NCBI RefSeq assembly: GCF_009908265.2
Contig: NZ_JAAATX020000001.1
Span: 372,001-436,000 of the forward strand
Source: Paragemmobacter amnigenus
Lineage (GTDB): Bacteria > Pseudomonadota > Alphaproteobacteria > Rhodobacterales > Rhodobacteraceae
DNA length: 64,000 bases
Reading direction: 5' to 3'
In this document: in pieces, positions 7,861-15,647 of the stretch
Layout of the letters: every line of letters begins with the position of its first letter
How positions within the stretch are numbered: position 1 is the first letter of the stretch
The notes under the pieces: model-generated
What the model saw: the letters and a program-made list of their open reading frames with translations, nothing else
Database searches by the model: none
Told to the model about the DNA's origin: nothing
Translations under genes and position numbers: made by a program

Positions 7861-9108
7861 TCACTCGGCCACGGCGCGCGTCCTGCCGCTGCGGGCGGCG
7901 ATGATGGCGGCCAGATCCTCGGCATCCCGCCACGCGCCCCAGATGAAGGCCGAGGAGCGGCGGGTGAGCCATGGCAGGCCAAGGAAATAGAGCCCCTCCA
8001 CCCGCGTGGAGATGCCGTTCGCATGGGCGGGACGGCCCGAGGCATCGAGCGCGTCCAGCTTCATCCAGCCGTAGTCGAGCGCATAGCCCGTGGCCCAGAC
8101 GATCGAGGTGACGCCCGCCGCGGCAAGGTCCAGCCGCCGCAGGGGATTGCTGACGCAGTCCGGATCGGGGCCGAAGTCCCGCGCCGCGGGTTCGGCCGGA
8201 AGGTCAAGGCCATGCGCGGCGACATAGGCATCTGCCTCGTCCAGCACCGACAGGTAATTGCGGTCACCCGCCGCGATATTGGCGGCCAGATCACCCGCAA
8301 AGGACAGCGCCCCCGCGTCAAAGCCGTCGGTCCGCCCGACAAGGGTGATGCCCTGACCGGCCAGACGGCGGAAATCCACGGTGTGGCCGCCATGCGCCCC
8401 GCTGACGGCGATGGTGACATGTTCGGTTCCGGGTGTGCGGGCGCGGGCGTCCCATTTGCCCAGCGTGCCCAGCCACCAGACGAAATCCTTGCCGCGATAG
8501 GCGCGCGGCGGGCGGTCATGCGGCCCGACCGACAGAAAGACCTTGCGCCCGGCACGGTTGAGTTCATCCGCGATCTGCGCGCCGGAGGAACCGGCTCCGA
8601 CCACCATCACCGCCCCGTCGGGCAATTGCGCGGGGTTGCGATAGGCGGCGGAATGGATCTGCATGATCCCTGCCGTTTCGGGCACCAGCGCCGGGATGAG
8701 CGGTTTCTGGAACGGTCCGGTGGCGCAGACCACCGTGTCGGCCCCGATCACCCCTTGCGGGGTTTCGGCGAGAAAACCGCCGCCGTCGCGGGCGCGCAGG
8801 GCCGTCACCTCGACCCCGCAGCGCAGGGGGGCGGCGATGCGGGCTGCGAAATCCTCGAAATAGCGCACGATCCGGTCCTTGGCGGGGAAGGAATCGGGGG
8901 GAATGTCGTCGAAGGTCTGTTCGGGAAAGCGATCATGCCATGCCGGTCCGTTGGCGACGAGCGAATCCCAGCGTTCCGTCCGCCAGCGTTCGGCGATGCG
9001 GTGGCGTTCGACCACCAGATGCGGCACGCCCAGACGCGCCAGATGCGCGCTCATGGCCAGACCCGCCTGCCCGCCCCCGATGATCAGGGTTTCCACCCGT
9101 TCCGCCAT
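7861..9108 (-). CDS. FAD/NAD(P)-binding flavoprotein, monooxygenase-like (CzcO type)
   Basis: A 415-residue flavoprotein of the COG2072 group. It opens with GGGQAGLAMSAHLARLG (about 11-27), the FAD Rossmann motif, and has a second dinucleotide motif VVGAGSSGAQIADEL in the middle for NAD(P)H, plus CATGPF and WATGYALDYG blocks seen in flavin monooxygenase-like enzymes. Its substrate cannot be told from sequence. The ATG at 9108 (MAERVETLIIGGG) has GGAAGGG upstream; an earlier in-frame ATG at 9177 adds a tail that does not fit the fold. It lies 62 bp upstream of the Crp-type gene on the same strand. Confidence 0.85.
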   Translation of the reverse strand: MAERVETLIIGGGQAGLAMSAHLARLGVPHLVVERHRIAERWRTERWDSLVANGPAWHDRFPEQTFDDIPPDSFPAKDRIVRYFEDFAARIAAPLRCGVEVTALRARDGGGFLAETPQGVIGADTVVCATGPFQKPLIPALVPETAGIMQIHSAAYRNPAQLPDGAVMVVGAGSSGAQIADELNRAGRKVFLSVGPHDRPPRAYRGKDFVWWLGTLGKWDARARTPGTEHVTIAVSGAHGGHTVDFRRLAGQGITLVGRTDGFDAGALSFAGDLAANIAAGDRNYLSVLDEADAYVAAHGLDLPAEPAARDFGPDPDCVSNPLRRLDLAAAGVTSIVWATGYALDYGWMKLDALDASGRPAHANGISTRVEGLYFLGLPWLTRRSSAFIWGAWRDAEDLAAIIAARSGRTRAVAE

Positions 9109-9498
9109 GTCGCGCCCTTCCCGAAAATCCGCTATCCCGAAAGCTAGGCCAGCAGCCCCCTTCTGCGAAACCTGCATTTCTCTCGGCGCTGGTTAGGCTA
9201 GGACTAAGCAGGCTGGATGCGGGACAGGTGCTGCGTCCGCGGGCGGACCGCGGCTTTGGCGGCGGTTCCGGAAAGACAAGGGCAAGCCGGCCCCCCTTGG
9301 CGAGACGCCACGGGTCGTTGACAGCCATCAACGCCGCGTTGGCCGTTTCCTGCCAGTGTTGCGCGGATGGCCAACGCGAGAGAGCCGTCAAGTTTACCCG
9401 CCTCGCCCCGCGGCCGTGACCGGACAGTGGGCATCAAACCGTCGTCAGGTTCCGGTCGGAAATGGCGGAGCCCCGCGAACCGATCAGGACAGCGTCGC
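9109..9498. other. Intergenic stretch between divergent genes
   Basis: This 390-bp gap separates the divergent flavoprotein and host-attachment genes. Apart from the Fnr-type box at 9318 I see no RNA gene or convincing small protein. The upstream in-frame ATG at 9367 would extend the host-attachment protein by 44 basic, non-conserved residues and was not chosen. Confidence 0.5.
9318..9331 (+). promoter_or_regulatory. Fnr-type box (TTGAC-AGCC-ATCAA)
   Basis: Matches the TTGAT-N4-ATCAA Fnr consensus at nine of ten half-site positions. It lies 167 bp before the chosen start of the host-attachment protein gene and about 210 bp ahead of the divergent flavoprotein gene. Either could be the target. 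Confidence 0.6.
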
Positions 9499-9969
9499 AT
9501 GAAAGAAACGATCATCTGGGCCGTCGCGCTAAACTCCGAAACTGCCCGTATCCTTCGGGGGATCCACAGGGATGGGCGTGCCGATGCAGCCGAGATCGAG
9601 TTGCATGACGGTCACCACCATCTGCGAGACGTGATGTCCGACAAGCCGGGCCGCAGCTTTGCGTCGGTCGGCAGCCGCCGGTCGTCGATGGAATACGCCT
9701 CTGATCCCGTCCGCGACGCGCAGCGTGCCTTCGTGCACCGGGTCCTCGAGCGATTGGAAGCGGCCCGGAGGGAAGAAGGGTTCGAGCAGTTGGCGGTTTT
9801 CGCATCGCGCCCGATGCTGGGCCTGTTCCGTCAGGAAGCACAACCGGATATCGCGGGGACCGTGGTGCGCGAAGTCGCGAAGAACCTGCTTCACCTGTCG
9901 GCGCAGGACCTGCGACAGACCGTGGCACGCACCCTGTTCGAGCGTCCCGACAGGGCGACCATGGCCTGA
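9499..9969 (+). CDS. Host attachment family protein (baeRF-like)
   Basis: A 156-residue protein of the family named for attachment to host cells. It begins MKETIIWAVALNSETARIL and contains LRDVMSDKPGRSFASVGSRRSS and SDPVRDAQRAFVHRVLERLE, which fit the family's core, with FEQLAVFASRPMLGLFR toward the end. The fold relates to archaeal/eukaryotic release factor domains (baeRF), so a ribosome-linked stress role is at least as likely as a surface one. No signal peptide is present, which argues for a cytoplasmic protein. An Fnr-type box upstream suggests induction at low oxygen. Confidence 0.8.
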   Translation: MKETIIWAVALNSETARILRGIHRDGRADAAEIELHDGHHHLRDVMSDKPGRSFASVGSRRSSMEYASDPVRDAQRAFVHRVLERLEAARREEGFEQLAVFASRPMLGLFRQEAQPDIAGTVVREVAKNLLHLSAQDLRQTVARTLFERPDRATMA

Positions 9970-10022
9970 GCCATGGCGCCACTGGCAGGCAAAGGCGCGG
10001 TCCGGACTGATCCGTGGCGGGA

Positions 10023-10475
10023 TCAGTTCTGGATGGATTGCAGATAGAGGACCAGTTCCAGCAGGCGCGCCCGGGCGATCGCCTCGGCTCCGAAGACCGC
10101 GCCCCGTGCTTCGGCCTCGGCACGGAAACGGCCGCCGAAGATCGGCATGGGGTCACCGTGCGCGCGGATGACGCTGCGCCCGTCGATGACCTGAAAGACC
10201 TTCAGGAACGGAAACCGGCCCTCATTGCGTTCTGCCAGTCCCGTCAGGTCGGGGACAGGGTCGCGGAACATCGACGCGATGGGACCCTTGCCGTCGGCGG
10301 CATCGCCGTGACAGGCCGCGCAGGCCGACAGGTATTCCGCTTTGCCGGTGGCGAACTCGTCGGCTTCGGTTGCGGCTGCGGCAGCAGGACCGAGCAGGAC
10401 AAGCAATAGGGCCGCTTTGGCAAGGATCGGGCGACCGGGGCCAGGGCAGGCCCGAAAACGGGGGGATGGGGACAT
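10023..10475 (-). CDS. Monoheme c-type cytochrome
   Basis: A 150-residue periplasmic cytochrome. Residues about 15-35 form a signal peptide (AKAALLLVLLGPAAAAA), followed by the haem-binding CAACH and a downstream GDPMPIFGG, whose Met is the likely second axial ligand. No enzyme domain is attached, so it is probably an electron carrier. The ATG at 10475 has GGAG eight bases upstream. An Fnr-type box lies 61 bp before the start and another box points the opposite way to the LuxR-type gene, so both may respond to the same regulator. Confidence 0.85.
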   Translation of the reverse strand: MSPSPRFRACPGPGRPILAKAALLLVLLGPAAAAATEADEFATGKAEYLSACAACHGDAADGKGPIASMFRDPVPDLTGLAERNEGRFPFLKVFQVIDGRSVIRAHGDPMPIFGGRFRAEAEARGAVFGAEAIARARLLELVLYLQSIQN

Positions 10476-10536
10476 GGGTTTGCTCCACTGAAGCGTTGCA
10501 TCCGGTGCAGGATGGTCTGTGGAGACAGCCGCTTCA

Positions 10537-10550
10537 TTGACCGGATGCAA
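10537..10550 (-). promoter_or_regulatory. Fnr-type box ahead of the cytochrome gene
   Basis: On the plus strand it reads TTGAC-CGGA-TGCAA, and read toward the cytochrome gene TTGCA-TCCG-GTCAA. One half-site is good, the other weak. It ends 61 bp before the start at 10475, the same spacing as several other boxes in this region. Confidence 0.5.
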
Positions 10551-10613
10551 TGACGCTGGTCGGGTCGTGACGCATCGCCCCCCTGCCACTGTCGGGCGGA
10601 CGGGGCCTGCGTC

Positions 10614-10627
10614 ATGACGGCCGTCAA
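10614..10627 (+). promoter_or_regulatory. Fnr-type box ahead of the LuxR-type gene
   Basis: ATGAC-GGCC-GTCAA, with a perfect TGAC-GGCC-GTCA dyad core. It ends 61 bp before the ATG at 10689. The ATG inside the box (10614) is in frame with the gene but is more likely part of this operator than a start codon. Confidence 0.62.
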
Positions 10628-10688
10628 TGCGTGCCCCGCCGCATCAGCCGACCCTACGGGCGGATTTCCGCTGGTCAGGGGTTGGGCA

Positions 10689-11807
10689 ATGAACAAATAC
10701 GAACCCGTTTCTTCAGGTCTATTCTCTGTCATCGTTCTGGATGCGGCATTCGATGGAACGCTTCCGGCAACGCTTGCGGTCGAGTTGGGAAGGCTTGTGC
10801 CGCCACAGGTCGTCGTGTCTCTCCTGTCACGTCACCGCAGGGCGGGCGGGTGGCGGACGGTCATCCATCCACCCCATGCCACCGGACCATCCCAGCGGAT
10901 AGGCAGCCTTGCGAACCCGGTCGAGCGGGCTTTCGAGGGGACGGTCTATTCGGGGGACTGCGATCTGGAGGATGGCGCGTCCGACAGCATGGACAGCTTC
11001 CTGCGACTGGTGCTTCGGACAACACGCCACGGGCGGGACGAGATCGAGTTGCGGTTTCCAAGCCGCAAGGCGGATCAGGTGCGACCGGAACTGGCGCGTC
11101 TTATGCAGGCGATCGCACCAGATCTCGTGCTGGCGTACCGGATCGCCACTCTGGCCGGGCGGCTTGTGTCAATCGAGCGGCTGAACGATGCCCTGCTCGA
11201 ACTTCTGCCTTTTCCGGCCCTGCTTCTGGATCGCCGCGGCACCCTTCGCCGGTCGAACGGACATGGAACCAGTCTTCTGGCCCGTGGAACCGCGATCGTC
11301 GCGGGGGCGGATGGCCGCGTCCATGCCATCAATCCGGTGGCCAATGCCGAACTTCATGGCGTTGTCGAAGGACAGGGCAGTCCGTCGGAAGGTAGACCGG
11401 CCAAGGCGGCAATCGTGTCCTTGCAGGCGGGCGCGGAACGGGTGCTCATGACCCTGCGCCATCTGGGCGGTACCGGCGATCATGCCGCCGAGGGAGCAGC
11501 AGATGCCACGCAGGAGGAAGAGCCCGCAACGATCCTTGTCGCCCACCGGACCGGCGGCCCCCTTTCCCTGCAGCGCGGCCTTCTCGAGGGTGCCTTCGGA
11601 CTGAGCGGGAAGGAGGCCGAACTGGCCCAGTCGCTGCTGAACGGGGAAAGCATCGGTGCCTATGCCGTGCGGCGGCGGATGTCGAAACAGACGCTGCGCA
11701 ACCAGCTGAGCGGCATCCTGCGGAAAACGGGGACAAAACGGCAGGCGGAACTTATCGGTCTGTTGACCCGCCTTGCCTTTGCACCTTCGTTTCAGGAGGG
11801 ACGGTGA
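10689..11807 (+). CDS. LuxR-type transcriptional regulator (CsgD-like position)
   Basis: A 372-residue protein with a C-terminal LuxR-type helix-turn-helix at about 310-368 (LSGKEAELAQSLLNGESIGA, then MSKQTLRNQLSGILRKTGTK). The long N-terminal part (DALLELLPFPALLLDRRGTL) resembles a PAS-like sensing region but carries no recognisable autoinducer or phosphoacceptor site. Its TGA overlaps the next gene's ATG by one base, so the pair is co-translated. It faces a curli-type operon; in enterobacteria the curli activator CsgD is also LuxR-type, so a role in curlin expression is a fair inference. A Fnr-type box lies 61 bp upstream. Confidence 0.78.
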   Translation: MNKYEPVSSGLFSVIVLDAAFDGTLPATLAVELGRLVPPQVVVSLLSRHRRAGGWRTVIHPPHATGPSQRIGSLANPVERAFEGTVYSGDCDLEDGASDSMDSFLRLVLRTTRHGRDEIELRFPSRKADQVRPELARLMQAIAPDLVLAYRIATLAGRLVSIERLNDALLELLPFPALLLDRRGTLRRSNGHGTSLLARGTAIVAGADGRVHAINPVANAELHGVVEGQGSPSEGRPAKAAIVSLQAGAERVLMTLRHLGGTGDHAAEGAADATQEEEPATILVAHRTGGPLSLQRGLLEGAFGLSGKEAELAQSLLNGESIGAYAVRRRMSKQTLRNQLSGILRKTGTKRQAELIGLLTRLAFAPSFQEGR

Positions 11808-12919
11808 TGTCGAGGGCGGGAAGATTCGCACTGACAGTCGATCTGTGCTGCATCCTTTATGCGGGCACTGCCATCGCCGATGAAACGTCCTTTACCCCCT
11901 GGACGAGATTCGCCGAGTCTTTCCCGAACTTTCCCGTGCTGTCCACGCTGGACCTGCAATTCGCAGCAAGCGGGGTCGGCGGGATACCCGTCGTCGAAAT
12001 ATCTTCCCTTCATCGTCCTGCAGGCATCATCGATCTGCTGGCCGAGACGACCCCGTCAGGATCGCTGGCAGGGGTCTTGGTCGGGTCCGGCACCGAAGGG
12101 GCGGATGGGGCCACGATCAGCGTCATGACCCTGTCCACGCCCGGGGGCGAGAACGCGACGACCGTCTTCGCAGTCACGCAGACCGACGGGGGGCCAATTC
12201 TGGCCGCGGCGACAACGCGATGGGACGGAGGTCTGGAGGGGGGCGGGACCTCGGCCTATGCGGTGATGGCCGGACCCGAGGGTGCGGTCTTTCGGGCGAC
12301 AGGGGATCTTTCGCAGATGCAACTGCAACCCTGGACGGCAAGCCGCAGGCGCGAGGCCATCCGGAAGCCCGCATATGGCTGGGACGTGACGGGGACCGGC
12401 AGGACCGATGTGTCGGTCTTTCTGCGGACCGTGAACGGGCTGGTAAGCGATCAGGAAGAAGGGGGTATCGACGTCGACCTTGCCGAGACCGTGTCCGGTT
12501 CGCGCCTTCCGTCGATCTTGATGGGACAGAGGCAGACCCTTCTGGCAAGTGCGAGCGGGATGCAGGCCGGCATCGGCCTGAGCCGCGATCTGACTGGCGG
12601 GCTGTCCCTATGGACGCAGGTGGGTGTCGGGCTGAGCCGCGTGCAGGCCGAGAGCAGGCTGGTAAATTTCGCCTCGGTCGATGATGCAGCGGCGATGGGC
12701 GTGGCTGGTATCGGGACCCTGCGGCGGATTGTTCCTTCGACGGTCATGTCAATCGGCGTCAGCCAGTCTTACGGCAACGGACATTCCGTCTCGGTCTATG
12801 TCGCTGGCGAAGCGGAACTGTCGCCCGTTCTTGCTTTCGCCGGTGATGGCCCCGCCAAGATCAGTTTCGAGGCCAGACGGGGGCTGACGGTCGGGCTGAC
12901 GATGAACTGGCGGTTCTAG
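11807..12919 (+). CDS. Putative outer-membrane barrel protein of unknown function
   Basis: A 370-residue protein I do not recognise by family. It has a short signal-like N-terminus (ALTVDLCCILYAGTAIA), a long Gly/Thr/Ser-rich middle, then alternating amphipathic strands (for example GLSLWTQVGVGLSRVQ and SVSVYVAGEAELSPVL) and ends in NWRF. A terminal Phe after alternating strands is typical of outer-membrane barrels recognised by the Bam machinery. The start is set by AGGAGGGACGG and the one-base overlap with the LuxR-type gene. Convergent with the curli-type operon, it could serve in curlin secretion, anchoring or adhesion; this is inference. Confidence 0.6.
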   Translation: MSRAGRFALTVDLCCILYAGTAIADETSFTPWTRFAESFPNFPVLSTLDLQFAASGVGGIPVVEISSLHRPAGIIDLLAETTPSGSLAGVLVGSGTEGADGATISVMTLSTPGGENATTVFAVTQTDGGPILAAATTRWDGGLEGGGTSAYAVMAGPEGAVFRATGDLSQMQLQPWTASRRREAIRKPAYGWDVTGTGRTDVSVFLRTVNGLVSDQEEGGIDVDLAETVSGSRLPSILMGQRQTLLASASGMQAGIGLSRDLTGGLSLWTQVGVGLSRVQAESRLVNFASVDDAAAMGVAGIGTLRRIVPSTVMSIGVSQSYGNGHSVSVYVAGEAELSPVLAFAGDGPAKISFEARRGLTVGLTMNWRF

Positions 12920-12943
12920 GGCGGCGCAGGGGGGATGGTCAGA

Positions 12944-13342
12944 TCAGTACCGCGCGATGCATTCCCCGCCCCCCCCCGACCGGACGATCAGCTGCGCGTC
13001 GACATCCATGTCAACAGCCGCGACGGTGATGGAGCCAAGCGCCTTGCGCTCGCCCGCCATGAGGTGGACCTGCCCGGATTGCACGGAACTCGATTGGCCC
13101 CCTTGTCCGACGGTCCGGATCGAGAACTGGTAGCGCCCGACGACGGCATCGGTGCCCGCCTCCAGCACGGCCTCGAGCAGCAGCATTCCACGGTCGGAGG
13201 TCCGGCCAAGGATGGCGCAGGTCATCGCGGCGTCCGATGCACGGGCAGCCGGTCCGGCAGTGGCACCGGCGCCGACAAATACAAGCGAAAGAAAGAGCGC
13301 CCTCCTGCGATGTCCGAGGCTGCGGAGCGACAGGATACACAT
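12944..13342 (-). CDS. csgH: Curli assembly chaperone CsgH-like
   Basis: A 132-residue exported protein, last gene of the curli-type operon. A basic N-terminus and hydrophobic segment (ALFLSLVFVGAGATAG) precede a small beta-rich domain with SIRTVGQGGQSSSVQSGQV followed by LMAGERKALGSITV, which fits CsgH/CsgC-type proteins: immunoglobulin-like periplasmic chaperones that keep curlin from polymerising too early. Two cysteines flank the domain (CAIL and ECIA). It starts seven bases after the stop of the second curlin gene. The call rests on motif resemblance plus operon position. Confidence 0.75.
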   Translation of the reverse strand: MCILSLRSLGHRRRALFLSLVFVGAGATAGPAARASDAAMTCAILGRTSDRGMLLLEAVLEAGTDAVVGRYQFSIRTVGQGGQSSSVQSGQVHLMAGERKALGSITVAAVDMDVDAQLIVRSGGGGECIARY

Positions 13343-13349
13343 CGGCCGG

Positions 13350-13724
13350 TCACTTCAACTCTGACCGGATCGTCACGCTGACGCGGAGGTTCCCCCCCGT
13401 GAAGGTCGTGCTGCTCTGCCTGTCGGTGGACAGTATTCCGATCTGCTGCGTAAAGAGACCACGGTTGCTGCCCGAAAGCGTCTGGTCCAGCGTGTTGGAG
13501 CTTCCCCACTGGCCGATGACCGACGCGTTGTAGGTTCCGCCCAGCGTGGTCGATGCGACGTTTCCGTCGCCCGCCTGGATGGTCGCCGCCGCCGTCTGAC
13601 CCGACTGCACGGTCGTGCTCTGGTTGCCGTCACCGGACTGGATGGTGGTGGACGTGGTCTGTGCCGCCGACAGCCCGGGCAGCAAGGTCGCGATCAGTGC
13701 AAGTGTCAGCAGCGGGGGGCGCAT
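13350..13724 (-). CDS. Curlin-repeat protein (second subunit, CsgB-like position)
   Basis: A 124-residue secreted protein with a signal peptide (TLALIATLLPGLSA) and curlin-type repeats built on T-x-x-Q-S-G-x-x-N: TTIQSGDGNQ, TTVQSG, ATIQAGDGN, SVIGQWGSSN, FTQQIG. It lacks the regular spacing of the neighbouring curlin and ends in a basic tail (RVSVTIRSELK), as expected of a nucleator or minor subunit. AAAGGAT precedes the ATG at 13724; the ATG at 13811 adds a non-signal tail. Whether it nucleates (CsgB) or forms fibres (CsgA) cannot be settled from sequence. Confidence 0.8.
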   Translation of the reverse strand: MRPPLLTLALIATLLPGLSAAQTTSTTIQSGDGNQSTTVQSGQTAAATIQAGDGNVASTTLGGTYNASVIGQWGSSNTLDQTLSGSNRGLFTQQIGILSTDRQSSTTFTGGNLRVSVTIRSELK

Positions 13725-13815
13725 GTCGATATCCTTTCGTGCGTTCGAAAAATCGGGGCGTGACGGACTGCCGCGTCGCCCCGCCGATGCAGGGCGACGC
13801 GGCATGTTCACGGGA

Positions 13816-14196
13816 TCAGTCCGACTGGACCGTCATCGACACGTTGCCCGCGCCTTCCTGCGAGGTCTCCGAGTAGTGCCCGTTGTCGCCCGTCTGCACG
13901 GTGGCCGAGGCGTTGAAGCCCCCGATCTGCTGGGTGACGGACGAGTTGAAGGCCCCGGCCTGCATGGTCGTCGACAGGTTGCCGAAGCCGCTCTGCATCG
14001 TGATCGACCCGTTCGCGACGCCGAGCTGGCCGGTGAAGGATTCGTTCAGCTTGCCCGACTGGACGGTCAGCTGGCCGTTGCCAAGCCCGATCTGCTTCAC
14101 GATCGAGGTGTTGCCCCAAGTGGGGACGAGCGTATCGGCATGCAGCGCGGTTCCCGCGACGAGGAGGGCTGCAGCGGCGGAAAGAAGCAGTTTCAT
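13816..14196 (-). CDS. csgA: Curlin major subunit-like protein
   Basis: A 126-residue secreted amyloid subunit. A signal peptide (MKLLLSAAAALLVAGTALHA) is followed from about residue 29 by nine near-exact repeats of about eleven residues with the pattern N-x-S-x-x-x-Q-x-G-x-x, for example NESFTGQLGVA and NGSITMQSGFG. These are half-units of the strand-loop-strand curlin repeat, whose Asn and Gln ladders stabilise the fibre. The ATG at 14196 has TGGAGA upstream; the in-frame ATG at 14208 is four codons earlier. It is the first gene of a three-gene operon with the second curlin and CsgH. Confidence 0.88.
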   Translation of the reverse strand: MKLLLSAAAALLVAGTALHADTLVPTWGNTSIVKQIGLGNGQLTVQSGKLNESFTGQLGVANGSITMQSGFGNLSTTMQAGAFNSSVTQQIGGFNASATVQTGDNGHYSETSQEGAGNVSMTVQSD

Positions 14197-14220
14197 GTTG
14201 GTCTCCATGTGACTTGGGGG

Positions 14221-14246
14221 TTCAGGCCGGGCATTTCCGGCCAGAA
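14221..14246. promoter_or_regulatory. Dyad in the leader of the curlin operon
   Basis: TTCAGGCCGG, a six-base spacer GCATTT, then CCGGCCAGAA: ten-base arms with one mismatch. It lies 24-50 bases before the curlin start on the minus strand, so it is either an operator overlapping the promoter or a hairpin in the mRNA leader. The neighbouring LuxR-type protein is a candidate binder. Confidence 0.4.
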
Positions 14247-14399
14247 CAGCCTCACAGCTTTGCGCCGGTCGGGCAGCATGGAAGGCATCACTCCGAACGG
14301 GTGGAGTGCCCTTTCGGCTGGGGCAAGCCTCCCACAGGGCGGGACAAACATACCGCCCGGCGCGCCGATTGGTCGGGCTGCGGGCGCGGCCTTCGATCG

Positions 14400-14413
14400 T
14401 TGCGCATCGTCAA
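14400..14413 (+). promoter_or_regulatory. Weak Fnr-type box ahead of the BON gene
   Basis: TTGCG-CATC-GTCAA. The right half-site is good, the left keeps only TTG. It ends 74 bp before the ATG at 14488, close to the spacing seen for the other boxes. Confidence 0.42.
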
Positions 14414-14487
14414 TGCGCCATTCCTCCCGACTGGCCAGATTTCCCGTGCCAGCGTCCTGGCAGGTGAACTGGAGGAAAGGAAAGAAG

Positions 14488-15135
14488 ATGACGGATGTTG
14501 AACTGCGGCAGACCGTGTCCGACGCTCTGGAATTCGAGCCGAGCATCAACGCCGCCCATGTCGGCGTTGCGGCCAAGGACGGGGTCGTCACCCTGTCCGG
14601 CCATGTTGCGACCTATGCGGAAAAGCTGAAGGCCGAAGAGGTCGCGATGGGCGTCCGCGGCGTCAAGGCGATCGCGGAGGAGATCGAGGTGCGTCCGGCA
14701 GGAACCCATGCGACCGCCGATGACGAGATCGCGCGGCGCGTTCTTGAGGTGCTGCGCTGGAACACCACGGTTCCCGACGACCGGGTGAAGGTGACCGTAC
14801 AGAACGGCTGGGTGACGCTGACAGGTTCGGTGGAATGGAACTATCAGCGCGAATCGGCCAGCCGCGCCTTGCAGGGCCTTGCCGGTGTGAGGGGGGTCGC
14901 CAACACGATCCGGATTGCACCCAAGGCTTCGCCCGCCGACCTGCGCAACAGGATCGAACAGGCCCTGAAGCGGCAGACGGAGCTGGACGCGCTGGGGATC
15001 GCCGTCGAACTGGCGGACGGGTCGGTCACCCTGCGTGGAAAGGTCCACAGCCTGTCCGAGCGCCGGGTCGCCGAACAGGCCGTATGGGCGGCGCCCGGGG
15101 TACGCGAGGTGCGCGACAACCTTTCGGTGATGTGA
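14488..15135 (+). CDS. BON domain protein (three BON domains)
   Basis: A 215-residue protein made of three successive BON domains: about 1-68 (GVAAKDGVVTLSGHV), 77-145 (VTVQNGWVTLTGSVEW) and 150-215 (VELADGSVTLRGKVHS). Each ends with a V-R-x-V/E pattern. BON domains bind phospholipid or other proteins and are common in envelope-stress proteins such as OsmY. No signal peptide is visible, unlike OsmY, so a cytoplasmic place is likelier. GGAGGAAAGG sets the start. It is the first gene of an operon with a DUF2267 protein and a kinase-like protein. Confidence 0.88.
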   Translation: MTDVELRQTVSDALEFEPSINAAHVGVAAKDGVVTLSGHVATYAEKLKAEEVAMGVRGVKAIAEEIEVRPAGTHATADDEIARRVLEVLRWNTTVPDDRVKVTVQNGWVTLTGSVEWNYQRESASRALQGLAGVRGVANTIRIAPKASPADLRNRIEQALKRQTELDALGIAVELADGSVTLRGKVHSLSERRVAEQAVWAAPGVREVRDNLSVM

Positions 15136-15218
15136 CACCCGGCAGGCGCGGCGCCCGGTCCTTCGGGGCATCGCCGCACCTGCCGCACCGCAGACTTGCC
15201 CGGAGTGGAGGACGCGAG

Positions 15219-15644
15219 ATGAAGCAGACGGGTCTCGATGCCATCGATCACGCGCCACAGGTGGTGGCGGAATGGCTGAACCTGCTGGAAGAAGACCTCG
15301 GCTGGACGGATCGCAGCCGGTCCTACCGGCTCTTGCGCGAGACGCTGCACGCCATCCGCGACTTCCTGACGGTGCAGGAGGCCGCGTCCCTTTCGGCGCA
15401 ATTGCCGCTTCTGGTGCGGGGGATCTTCTTCGAAGGCTGGATGCCTGCGCGGACGCCCGCCCGCCCACGCTCGGCCGAGGCGCTGCTGGAACGGGTGAAC
15501 GGGGCTTTCGGGGACGAACCGCTGCTTGAACCCGATGTGGCGATTGCCGCCGTGTTTTCGGTCCTGCGCCGCAGGATCGATTCCGGGGAATACGATCAGG
15601 TGGCGCGGTCGTTACGCCGACCGCTCCGCGAGTTGTGGATGTGA
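15219..15644 (+). CDS. DUF2267 domain protein
   Basis: A 141-residue cytoplasmic protein of DUF2267, a helical family without a known reaction. The pattern includes WLNLLEEDLGWTDRSRSYRL, VLRETLHAIRDFL-type helices, AQLPLLVRGIFFEGW and a C-terminal DSGEYDQVARSLRRPLRELW, all typical. GGAGTGGAGG precedes the ATG. It lies 83 bp after the BON gene and three bases before the kinase-like gene. In other bacteria DUF2267 genes often sit in stress clusters with Hsp20 and universal stress proteins, as here. Confidence 0.85.
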   Translation: MKQTGLDAIDHAPQVVAEWLNLLEEDLGWTDRSRSYRLLRETLHAIRDFLTVQEAASLSAQLPLLVRGIFFEGWMPARTPARPRSAEALLERVNGAFGDEPLLEPDVAIAAVFSVLRRRIDSGEYDQVARSLRRPLRELWM

Positions 15645-15647
15645 CCG

